Below are positions 1 to 56,999 of a stretch of DNA of 64,000 nt, in pieces. The stretch is from Struthio camelus. Its lineage: Eukaryota > Chordata > Aves > Struthioniformes > Struthionidae. The translations under genes were made by a program, and so were the position numbers. Within the stretch, counting starts at the first letter, position 1, and the number at the start of each line of letters is the position of its first letter. The stretch covers positions 7,122,001-7,186,000 of the forward strand of contig NC_090967.1 of assembly GCF_040807025.1 (NCBI RefSeq), given 5' to 3'. Under the pieces are notes generated by a model. It did not search any database. It worked only from the letters and a program-made list of their open reading frames with translations, and had not been told where the DNA came from.

Positions 1-164
1 GAGACAAACGGGGGAAACTGAGGCACGGCTCGGCGGGCATCAGGGAGGGGGCAGGACGGGGGTCCCGGACGCCTGGGCTCTCCGGCAGGGGGAGGGGGAA
101 GGTGGGGAACCGCGGGCCCCGGCGTCCCCGCCGCGCTCAGCCGCCGCGCTGTCGCCCCGCGCAG

Positions 165-310
165 GCGGTGCCCAGCGAGGTATCCCCCCAGGATGGCTAC
201 GTGCTGCTCCTCGCCCTGCTCTCCATCTTCATCGGGGGCACCCTGGTCCTGCTCTCCGGCATCCTGATCGTCTGCCGCCGGTGCTGCGAAGCCGATCGCC
301 GGCACTCCAG
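165..310 (+). CDS. CBARP: CBARP exon with the transmembrane segment
   Basis: The acceptor is CCCCGCGCAG before base 165 and the donor is CCAG|GTAGGC after 310. The exon starts in phase 0 and ends with two bases of an Arg codon. It encodes a short extracellular stretch (AVPSEVSPQDG), then 25 hydrophobic residues, then CRRCCEADRRHS. The positive charges after the membrane segment put the C-terminus inside the cell. Bases 1-164 are intron, and the exon with the initiator methionine is outside the window. Confidence 0.93.
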
Positions 311-3300
311 GTAGGCGCAGGGGCTGGCTGGGCGATGCCGCCCGCCCCGGGGCGCGCGGGGCCGCGCGGGGAGGCCGCTAACCCTCCTGCCGCTCCGCAG
401 AGCCAGCGATGACCCCGAGAAAACCAACACCACCTACCTGGACGACTCGCAGCCGGCCCAGGGTGAGCGCCGCGGCCGGGGGCTGCCCGGGGGCTGCTGG
501 CACGCCGCTTCCCTCCCCTTCCCCATCAGCACCACTGGCCTCGCGCCACCTCCCCCCGGCCAGGGGGCAAAGCAGGTCCCGGCCCCTCTGCCGGTGCAGC
601 CCCTCCAGGGCAGGGGTAGCGGGACCCCCCCCCGCTTCCTCCGTCGTCGGCCCCAGCTGCGAGAGCTGCGAGACCGCCGGCCTGGAGCAGGGAGAGCCGG
701 GCTGGTAGCGACGCCTCGGGTGCTGCAAGTTTGCCCGGGCTCAGCTCAGGGATCGGGCAGGTGCCGCGCGGGGGCCTGGGCCGGCCCCGCCGCTGACCCC
801 CCCTCGCTCCCTGCAGACATCACCAGCAAGGTGGAGGACCCCGACTGCCTGTCGTCCTCCAGCTACCGGGATGCGGAGAGCGAGCGGTTCCTGTCCTCCA
901 GCTCCTCCACCGCCCGCCGCGTCTCCTTCAACGAGGCGGCGCTCTTCGACCAGGGCAAGAAGACCCAGGAGAAGGGCAGGAGGTGAAGGCACAGCACGGG
1001 GCTGGGGGGGAGACGCCGGGGCCCCGGGGGGGCCGGGAGCGCCCCCGTAACCCCCCGTGCCCGCAGGTACACGCTGACCGAGGGCGATTTCCACCACCTG
1101 AAGAACGCCCGCCTGACCCACCTGCACCTCCCGCCGCCCGCCCTCAAGATCGTCACCATCCACGAGTGCGAGTCCAGCGAGAACAGCCTGGCCATGACCC
1201 CCCGCCTGCCCCCCGCCAAGCCCGGCCTCGCCATCTTCCAGGTGAGGGACAGACCCCCCCGGGGCTACCGGGCTGGGGGGTCCTGCAGCACTGCCGGACC
1301 CAGGCACGGGGGGCTCGGGCTGCAATGGGGCGTGGGGATGGAGGTCTCGGGGCCCAGCAGGAGCTGTGGGTGGGGGTCCCAGGACCCAGCCCTCATGCAA
1401 AGCCCCCCCCAGCGCGCTGCGCCTGCCTTGCAGCCCCCCGCGGGAGCCCTGCCGCAGCCGGCGCTGCCCAGCCACGCCGTGTGCCCCAGCTCGGCCCTGC
1501 CCGGGGACACCTACAACTCCACCGTGGACACCAGCTTCACGGAGGCCAGCCCGGCCGCCTCCTCCGACTCCGGGGAGGGCCCCTCGGTGAGTGCCGGGCA
1601 GGGGGCCACGGGGCAGGGGCAGGGGCTCTCGAAGCCTGCGCAGCCCGCGCGACCCGGCCAGCCCCCATGCGGCGGCGCAGGGAGGGCCCCGCGCGCCCGG
1701 AGGGGCTGCTGGGCCCCCCCGCTCCACGCGGGGGCTCCCGGGAGGGATGGGGGCATCCAGCTGGAAACAGGCTCTGCAACACCCCCCCCCCCAAACACAC
1801 GCTCCTGCCCCCCCCCCCGTCCCTGTCCTAGTCCTCTGCCCCCAGGGGACATTTGTGCATCCGCTGCAGCAGGACAAAGGAGTTGAGACCGGGGCTGGGG
1901 CGGGGGGATGCGCCGCCTTGCTGCGTCCCTGTGCCGCGCCGGCTCTCACGGCCCCTCCGGCCCCCCCCAGTTCGCAGGAGCATCCAGGAGTGGGAAAGCG
2001 GCCGGCGCGGTCAGCGCGGGCACCGGCGATGCCGCCCCGGCCCCCGCGCCGGGCACCGTCCTGCAGTTCTTCACCCGCCTGCGCCGGCACGCCAGCCTCG
2101 ACGGGGCCAGCCCCTACTTCAAGATCAAGAAGTGGAAGCTGGAGAGCAACCAGCGGGCATCGAGCCTGGACACCAGAGGTGGGAGACGCGGCGGGGCCGG
2201 GGCACGGCGCGGCACGGCGGGGACGGCAGCGGGCGGCCCGCCGCCCCGCCGCCGTGCCCGACCCTGCCCTCCGCCCGCGCCAGGGTCCCCCAAGCGGCGC
2301 CAGTTCCAGCGGCAGCGGGCGGCCAGCGAGAGCATGGACCAGGAGGACCGGGACCCTCACCAGACCGACATCATCCAGTACATCGCCCGCACGGACGACG
2401 TGGCCTTCCACCCCGCGGCCGGCCCCTTCCTGCCCTCCCCGGCCAGCCCCCCACCCTCTCTCGGCAGGTATTTTTCAGTAGATAGAGGGGATGGGGCCGG
2501 GCGAGCCGGGCGCGGGAAGGCGCCGAGGGACCCCGCGCCGCCCCCCGTGCCGGGGGCTCCTGCCCTTTCGGAGGGGCTGGAGCAGGAGGTGACGGGGATG
2601 GTGGCTTGGGTGGGAGATCGGGGGGCACGCCGGTGTCGCTGCAGAGCCGGGGGGTGCCGGGCCGGCGCCTGCCCTGCCCGCCGCTCCCCGGGGCGGCGCG
2701 TGCCGGGAGCGGGGCCCGGCCGGCCGTGACGCCGGGATCGCGCCCGCAGGCTAGAGCCGGGCGAGGGGGGCGCGGGCGGCCCCGGCGAGGCCGGCGGCCC
2801 CGAGCAGCCCAGCGCCTACCACGACATCTGGAGCCTGCGGGCCTCGCTGGAGCTGTACGCCTCGTCCGAGCGGAGCAACGACCAGGACTCGGTGCGCAGC
2901 GACGGCGGCGACAGCGTCTCCTCCGCCGGCGGCCTGCCCCCCTGCCCGTCCTCCTCCCTGGATGAGGCCGAAGGCCCCGAGGAAAAGCCCTGGGGCCGGG
3001 CCAAGCCAGAGGGCCCCGATGCAGAGCCGGGCACGCGCAAACTGCTGCAGATGGACAGCGGCTACGCCTCCATCGAGGCGCCCAGCCGGGCGGGCGATGA
3101 GGGGCACCCCAAGGACCAGACGGCCTCGGAGAAGCGCATTTGCTTCACCAGCGCCGGGCGGAAAGGCACCATCTTCGAGAGCTTCGAGGGCCAGGAGCCG
3201 GAGGAGGAGGAGGAGGTGGAGGTGGAGGACGAAGAGGGGAGCGAGCCCCAGGGGGCGGCGGGTGGGGGGCTCCCGGCGCCCCACAGCCCCCTGGCCTGGT

Positions 3301-3926
3301 GCCCCTACGGGCAGATGTTCCCCGGGCGGGAGGCGCTGCCCCGGCGGGACTACAGCATCGACGAGAAGACGGACGCGCTGTTCAACGCCTTCGTGCGCCA
3401 CGACCCCCAGTTCGACGACTCGCCGCTGCGGGGCAAGCACCGCTCCCGCACCCACCTGCGCAAGCAGTGGCAGCACGCCAAGCAGTACAGCGACCCCGGC
3501 GTGCGGTACCCGGCGCTGGAGCGGCACCGCACGCCCCTGCGCCGCGGCGACAGCGCCAACTACCCGCTGGACGCCCGCTTCCACAGCCCCCTGCCCCGCA
3601 TCGTCAGCGCCGGCGACGAGGAGGCCGGGGAGGCCGGGGACGGGGCCGCCGGCGCCCCGGCCCTGCCCGACCCCGAGATCCAGGTGATCGTGGAGGAGCC
3701 CGGCGAGGCGGCCCCCGAACCCAGGCCCGGTCCCGAGAGCCCCGGGGACGACTGCTCCGGGCCCGGCCAGTGCCTGCGGCTGGGCTCCGGCGCCGAGCTG
3801 ATGGACAAGATCGCCGGCGGCCTCGAGGAGCGGCTCTACGGGCACCTGCGGAAATCGGGAGAGAGCGCGGAGCGCGCGGTGGCCGTGGCGGCCAGCGACG
3901 CCCCCCCCGACCACAGCCCCGTCTAG
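165..3926 (+). CDS. CBARP: CBARP, calcium channel beta-subunit-associated regulatory protein (3' eight coding exons, 5' partial)
   Basis: Eight exons (165-310, 401-462, 817-982, 1067-1241, 1434-1586, 1971-2178, 2284-2467, 2750-3926) join in frame through GT-AG introns to 756 codons plus a stop. The start codon lies before the window. Visible residues 12-36 form one hydrophobic membrane segment (YVLLLALLSIFIGG onward), followed by a Cys/Arg-rich cytoplasmic edge. The long cytoplasmic tail holds blocks typical of the family: RRVSFNEAALFDQ, YTLTEGDFHHLKNARL, VLQFFTRLRRHASLDGA, KLLQMDSGYASIEA near 462 and DYSIDEKTDALF near 565. In mammals CBARP binds Cav beta subunits, competes with the alpha-1 subunit and lowers voltage-gated calcium current in neurons and endocrine cells. 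The visible part already exceeds the human protein of about 705 residues. Tail-to-tail placement against STK11 agrees with human 19p13.3. The identity is secure; the exact homology of the weaker linker regions is less so. Confidence 0.95.
401..462 (+). CDS. CBARP: CBARP short juxtamembrane exon
   Basis: This 62-nt exon (CTCCGCAG acceptor, CAGG|GTGAGC donor) encodes the ASDDPEKTNTTYLDDSQPAQ stretch. The EKTxTTYLD core is a family hallmark directly after the membrane segment. It ends with one base of an Asp codon that is completed by the next exon. Confidence 0.92.
817..982 (+). CDS. CBARP: CBARP exon with RRVSFNEA block
   Basis: The acceptor is CCCTGCAG and the donor is AG|GTGAAGG. The exon encodes DITSKVEDPDCL, a Ser-rich stretch with DAESERFL, and the highly conserved RRVSFNEAALFDQGKKTQEKG. 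RRVSF looks like a basophilic-kinase site or docking motif; that reading is inference. Confidence 0.92.
1067..1241 (+). CDS. CBARP: CBARP exon with YTLTEGDFHHLKNARL block
   Basis: The acceptor is GCCCGCAG and the donor is CCAG|GTGAGG; the exon ends in phase 0. It encodes YTLTEGDFHHLKNARLTHLH, then LKIVTIHECES, then a Pro-rich stretch ending GLAIFQ. This is one of the best conserved parts of CBARP. Confidence 0.93.
1434..1586 (+). CDS. CBARP: CBARP exon with ASSDSGEG motif
   Basis: This exon of 51 whole codons (CTTGCAG acceptor, TCG|GTGAGT donor) encodes a Pro/Ala stretch, then SSALPGDTYNSTVDTSF and AASSDSGEG. Both blocks match the family order. The flanking intron after 1586 is C-rich and carries poly-C runs near 1780-1820. 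Confidence 0.9.
1971..2178 (+). CDS. CBARP: CBARP exon with LRRHASLDGASPYFK block
   Basis: The acceptor follows a C-rich tract (CCCCCCAG) and the donor is AGAG|GTGGGA. The start of the exon is a low-complexity Ala/Gly/Pro linker. The rest is the strongly conserved VLQFFTRLRRHASLDGA and PYFKIKKWKLESNQRASSLD. Several RxxS sites suggest regulation by basophilic kinases (inference). Confidence 0.93.
2284..2467 (+). CDS. CBARP: CBARP exon with QRQRAASES and IQYIAR blocks
   Basis: The acceptor is CGCGCCAG and the donor is GGCAG|GTATTT. The exon encodes GSPKRRQFQRQRAASES, a short acidic spacer, DIIQYIARTDDVAFHP and a Pro-rich end. It ends with two bases of an Arg codon that base 2750 completes. Confidence 0.92.
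2750..3926 (+). CDS. CBARP: CBARP terminal coding exon
   Basis: The acceptor is CGCCCGCAG and translation ends at TAG 3924-3926. The long exon encodes DIWSLRASLELYASSE, then KLLQMDSGYASIEA, an acidic run of Glu/Val/Asp from about 3199 to 3243, the conserved RRDYSIDEKTDALFNAF, an Arg/His-rich stretch, VIVEEPGEA, and an end of APPDHSPV. The acidic run is coded by GAG triplets and is likely variable in length between species. Confidence 0.94.
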
Positions 3927-4361
3927 GCCCCGCGCCGGGGGGCAGAGACGCCGGCACAGCGGGGCTCGGCCCCCACCGGGGTTCAGGGCTCCCACCCCTC
4001 CTGCCGCTGGTGCTGGGACCAGCCTGACGCCCGGCCCGGGCCGCCACGGCCGCCGGGCGCGCGGGGAGCACGGGGCGCCTCGGGAAGGGCGGCCCCCCGG
4101 CACGGAGGGCGCGCGGCGCAGGGGCAGGGGCAGGGGCCCCCGCCCGAAGCCACCCCACGGAAGGGGTCCGGTAGTGCGGGGTGGCTGAGCCCCCTTGCTC
4201 CCGGGAGCGAGGGACAGAGAGGCGCCCGCCCCGGGAGGGGCGCAGGGCCCCGGGGCCCGGCGGCCGGAGGGGTCGGGGCGGAGAGGCAGAGCAGAGCGTT
4301 TGCCAAAGCCAGTTGCGACGACAGGGCCAGGAGGTCAGTTACGAGGCACTTTGTTAATAAA
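3927..4361 (+). other. CBARP: CBARP 3' UTR with polyadenylation signal
   Basis: About 430 bases of GC-rich sequence without conserved coding blocks follow the stop codon. A canonical AATAAA lies at 4356-4361, where the base composition falls sharply towards A+T. This is the only plus-strand AATAAA close downstream of the stop, so the mRNA probably ends around 4375-4390. Confidence 0.75.
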
Positions 4362-4998
4362 CCCCCAAATCTAGCTGAGGCCTAATTCTTACCTCACGGT
4401 AGAGCTGTGTAGCAGATACGCTCTCCCCTCTCTCTCCCCGATTTTTTACAAGCAATAATGCCTCTCTCTGTCTGGCTGGGGACATCCGCGCAAGGAAGGG
4501 GCTGGGGCTGGCTGGGGGAGGCCGCAGCGCTGCCCTCGCAGGGAGCGGGACGTGGCAGAAATTTGGGGAGGGGGCAATTGCCGCCTCGTGCAAACAAAGT
4601 CGCCCCTGCCCGGCGCTCACGCAGCCCTGCGGGGAGCTGAGCTGGACGCGGGGGGACGGGGGCCGCGGTGTCTGGGCAGGGAAGACGCTCGAGGCCTCGC
4701 GGGTCCCTCCCAGGGCACGGGCGCACCACGGGCTGCACTGGGCTCTGCGGCCCACCACCCCGAGGGCTCGGGGGGCAGGACCAACCCTGGGGCCCCCCTG
4801 TAATTCAGAGCGGGTGGAGGCGGCTGTTCGCCAGCCCCTGGCGCTGCCCTCCTGCCCCGGGTGCGCGGGGATGCAGGACGAGAGGTGAGCGCGGGTTGGG
4901 CAGGCGCGTGCATGCAATCCGCGAGCCCGGAGGTGCTCCTCGCCTCACCCCTGCCCTCCCCGAGAGCTCAGCACTGGGCTTGATGCATTCGGTGGATA

Positions 4999-5072
4999 TT
5001 TATTGATTTTTACAGAGGTGGATGGTGCTGCTGCTCTGGGGGAGGCGGTTAGCTTTTTATTGGGTTTTTATT
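4999..5072 (-). terminator. STK11: Cluster of three STK11 polyadenylation signals
   Basis: Reading on the minus strand, AATAAA occurs at 5072-5067, 5061-5056 and 5004-4999. Further copies sit upstream in the transcript at 5819-5814 and 5659-5654. The downstream cluster lies closest to the gap before the CBARP end, so it is the likely distal end of STK11. The upstream copies could give shorter 3' UTRs. Usage is inferred from motifs only. Confidence 0.5.
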
Positions 5073-5649
5073 CACGTTCCAAGGGATGGGAGACTCGGCA
5101 GTGGGAAGAGGCACGCGGGGCAGGTAGGGCCTGGCCGAGGGCCCCCCTCCACACCACGGACCTGCCCGCATCCCCTCCCTGGTGACCCAATTGCATGTGA
5201 GTAAAGAGGCCAGGTTGCTCCTTCCCCTCTGCAAAGTCTCTGGGCAAAGCAGTAACTCAAACTACAACTCAGCCTTTTTATGTCTATAAACAAAGGAGAT
5301 AAAAACTAAACAAACAAAACAAGAAAACCAAACCTGTGACTTTTCTGAGCTTGGTTCTTGCCTCCCCACCTCGGTCCCCCTGCCCGGGCGTCCTGGGGTG
5401 GGGGGGACCGTCCTTTCCTTCCTCCCAGAGAGACGAGTAGTCAAGACCCACAGGTAAGGTGCTGCTGCCCCCCGGGCATCACCCCCACAGCCTACACCTG
5501 CTCAAAAAAGAGCAAGTTTTGGCTGGCTGATGGCCCACATCCACCCATGAGGAGTGCAGCCCCAGTCAGATAGGCTGGTCCAAGACCTATATTGCTTCCC
5601 CCCTTACCCTCTTGTTGCAGGAGGAAGGACATGAAATCCACCTCTGTTT

Positions 5650-5711
5650 TCACTTTATTTTTTTTTCTTAAAAAAAAGAAAAAAAAAGAAAAAAGAAAAA
5701 GAAAAAAAAAG
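5650..5711. repeat. T-run and A-rich low-complexity tract
   Basis: A T run (TTTATTTTTTTTT) is followed by about 40 bases of A broken by single G. On the STK11 sense strand this is T-rich with an AATAAA at its downstream edge. It may be the worn tail of a retroposed element. Confidence 0.6.
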
Positions 5712-6379
5712 ACTATGAACGCACCCATTCCCTTTTCTGAGCCCTTTTACAGCATGCAGGTTTAATAGAGTTTTGCTTTGTCTTAATACCTGTTTTTTTT
5801 TTTCCTCATCTGGTTTATTTTAAACACATCACGATGTGTAGGAATCTCTAAATATACCGCAAATATAAACAAAAAAGAGGAAAATATATAATATATAACA
5901 GTAGTCTAAAACATAAAGTGCACGGCAATGGCTTTGCACGACTTCTACACAGCCAGGGTGGGCATGGCAGGACCCCCGGCGGGGAGAGGGGTGTCGATCC
6001 CATCGCACCCCGACCCTGCTCATCCCACCCTTCCGATCGCAAAATTAAAAACAGAATCAGTGTCTTGATTGGCAAAGAGTGATTGGGGGGAGGAGGGGCA
6101 GCATCTTCGCAGCTAGAGATTTCTTCTTCCAAGGTGGTAAGTAGGGTCTCGCCACCATCAGCTTCTGATTCCTGGTGCTGTCCGTAGCGAGGGGGCAGCA
6201 GGGGAGGTGGGGGGCATTTTCCTTGGTTGGTTTCCTTTGTTTTCTTTTTGGATTGCAAGCATAGTCCGCTCCCAGGAGAGACACAGAGATGGGGCGAGGA
6301 TGTGGGATGCAGGCTGGCCCGGGCCCTGGGACACACTGTTTTACGGGAGAACACACAGAAGAACATTAGGCAGGACTAG

Positions 6380-6495
6380 GCTGGTGCCGAAATTGGGGTC
6401 CAAGCCCCACCTCTGCTCCTGGCCACCGAAGTGACCGTGGACAAATCACACCCCTGCACCAGGGCTCAGACTCCCATGGGTGCCTCGTAAATAGA
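6380..6495 (+). mobile_element. MIR-like SINE fragment
   Basis: The segment resembles the MIR core in the order CCACCTCTGCT, then GTGACCGTGGACAAATCAC, then CTCAGACTCCCATGGGTG. These correspond to the MIR blocks for a tested cytosine-rich box, GTGACCTTGGGCAAGTCAC and CTCAGTTTCCCATCTGT. The match is old and diverged, and edges are approximate. Confidence 0.4.
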
Positions 6496-8100
6496 AAGCG
6501 AGGGGGAGAGGGGGGCTTGGGAGCGTGTACTGGCCAGAGGAGGTGGGGGTGCTCACCTAGCACCCAGCCCAGCCGTTTGGCCAGGTGCCCTGGAGCTGCC
6601 CCTTCAAGCTGGGAAGCAAAAATCCAAGAAGATGTAGTCAAGGAGCTTCATTCATGAAAAGGAGGAGCTAGGACTGTTTTTTTCCTTTTTCAAATGCTTT
6701 AAGGCACTGACTAAAGGGAAGGGCACCGCTAGAAGCAGGCGGTTTCTATCCTGGCAGCCCCTGTAATCCATGCTGGAGTGCCGGGAGATGGAAGGCAATG
6801 ACCTAACCAGGCTCTGGCAGCCTGCACAGACCTTCTCCTTCCCAGAGACTGCTGGCTGGCAGCAGTGCAGGGGGGGCGAGCCCCCACACTGGGGTAACTG
6901 AGCAGGAAGGAAGGGGCGAGAGGAGCAGCAGCTCCCCAGGGAGACCCGCAGCCAAGGCACTTGCTTGCTGATACAGTAACTCCCCGTGCAGGTGACTCAT
7001 TCCCAGCCATGAATTAAAGATTAAAGCTGCCACACGGGCCGAGCGCAGCGCGCGGGCCTGACAGCTGCAGGGGGAGGAACAGGCTTTTATTCCTGGCTTT
7101 TTTCACACCACCAAAGCTGGTCGTGATCCAAACAGATAACAGAGCCTCAGCCCCACAGAGCGCCTGTGACGAGCGCAAGAGTGAGGACGGGGGTGGATGA
7201 GTGCTGAACATGAGTCATTGCTGGCTCACTTATGAATGAGGGGTGGGAAGAAGGGGACCGGGCTGCAGAGCTAAGGAAAGAGCCGGAAAAGAAGGGGGGG
7301 GGGAGCAGGGAGGGCTCACAGCTTCCCCAAACGCCAGAGACAGGGATAGGAAGGGGTCTGCGCAGGTCGCTGGCTGGCAGTCCCACAGCCAACATGACCA
7401 CCTCCCAGGTCACAGGGAAATCCCACTGGGGCCTTGCTCAGGGACACCCCAAAAGCCTCCCCTTCAGAGAGGGGCAGCCCCCCGTGCTCGGCAGCCTGCT
7501 GCAGCCCAGCTCCTCAGCATGCTGGAGGCTCTGCACTCGGCGAAAAGCTGTCCCTACAGCCAGGGGGGCCGGGGAGAAACCAGCAGCATCAGGCCGCAGA
7601 GTGCGGGGGAAGGGGAGGAGTGCCAACGAAAGGGGTTGTCATGACACATCCCGGTCACGGTCCAGGAGGGAGAAAGGGTTCATGACAGCAGCTCTTGCCT
7701 GACGTGGCAGCATCTTGGAGGGAGAAGAGGGTAGAGCAGAGCAACGCAGGCAGCGGAGCAGGGCATGAGGAAGAGGGAGCACGTGAGGGTCCCCCGGCAC
7801 AGCCAGGCTGGCTCTGCACCTCCCATTACTGATGGGGTATCTGGGGCACCACAGGGCATCGGGCTCTGGATGCCGAGGGGGATTCTCAGGGGGCTGCTCA
7901 GGACACAGACCTCTTCTCCCTTCTCCTCAACTGGGTCGCATGGACCTACCAAAACACCTTTTTCCAGCCCTTTTCTGCTGCCTGTTACTGGAGCATGATG
8001 AAAAGCCCTCCCCACTTTTCCTGAGCAAGTACCCAGGGATATCCCCACCACCAGCGGGCACTCGGTCCCCGTACCTGTGACGAGCGCGAGCACTCCCGCC

Positions 8101-56371
<48,271 letters not shown>

Positions 56372-56600
56372 GCCGCCATTTTGTTTACCTCCCGCCCCCG
56401 CCCCGGCCCCGGCCCCCGGCGCGCTCCCGCCGCTGCCCTCCCCCCTCCCTCCGGGGCCTCGCGCCTCCCCGGCGAGCGACGTGCCCCCCCATTGGCCCCA
56501 CCGCCGGCCCCGCCCCCCCACGCTCGCCCGCTGGTTGGCTGCGGCGGCGCCGCGGGGAGGGGGGCGGGGCCGGCCTCGCGGTTTTCGTTTCCGGTTGGCC
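56372..56600 (-). promoter_or_regulatory. STK11: STK11 core promoter in CpG island
   Basis: On the minus strand a YY1-type element AAAATGGCGGC lies at 56382-56372, a CCAAT box at 56495-56491, a GC box around 56570-56560 and an ETS-like CCGGAAA near 56594-56588. This TATA-less set, with YY1 just downstream of the start and CCAAT roughly 100 bp upstream, is typical of housekeeping promoters. Initiation is probably near 56380-56400. The surrounding CpG-dense DNA runs from about 55980 to 57000. Confidence 0.6.
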
Positions 56601-56999
56601 CGTGGCGTTTCCAGCCCGCCTACCTACTCCGGCGGGTGGCGGGGCGCTGTGATAGGCCGAAGGGTCTGTCCGTCAGACGCGGGAGGGGACGGAGGGCAAA
56701 GGGCAAAGGGCGCAGGGGAAGCGGTGCCATGGCGACGGGGCGCGGGCAGCGCGGCCGGGCCCGGCGGCGCCGCGGGGCTCCCGGGCCGCCTCCGCGGAGC
56801 CTCGGGCGGCTCCTGCTGCGCTTCCCGGGCCCTCCGCCGCCTCTGCCCTGTGGTGCCAGCCCAGCCCGGGGGCTCCCCGCACCGCGCCGCCCCCGGCCCC
56901 GGCCCGGGCCTGGCTGCGAGGAGCCGGGTCGAGGGTGGAAGGGGGGAGAGCTCCTTCCCCGCGCCCCCCGGGAGCCCTTGGCGACGTGGCGCTGCCCTC

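Larger units (their letters stand above)
4362..8074 (-). other. STK11: STK11 intron 9 and terminal non-coding exon region (boundary not resolved)
   Basis: The last coding exon continues 26 nt past the stop codon and meets a good donor (CACAG|GTACGG, intron from 8074). In human the 3' UTR likewise sits mostly in a further exon. Two acceptors on this strand look usable. One has a long pyrimidine tract and ends TTTCCTTAG, with the exon starting at 7270. The other ends GCTTCCCAG, with the exon starting at 6608. I cannot choose between them without transcripts. The region also holds an A-rich tract (about 5650-5711) and an AT-rich patch (5840-5910). No open frame here resembles a known protein. 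Confidence 0.5.

Noticed and set aside
741..2411. 556-codon open frame on the minus strand across CBARP exons
   Set aside because: Stop codons are rare in DNA this GC-rich. The opposite strand has conserved spliced coding blocks, and the translated product is low-complexity Gly/Ala/Arg.
2751..4103. 450-codon open frame on the minus strand opposite the last CBARP exon
   Set aside because: It is a mirror of the strongly conserved CBARP coding strand with no recognisable domain of its own.
5848..6366. 172-codon minus-strand frame in the STK11 3' region
   Set aside because: It lies in the expected non-coding tail after a clear stop codon and includes AT-rich low-complexity sequence.
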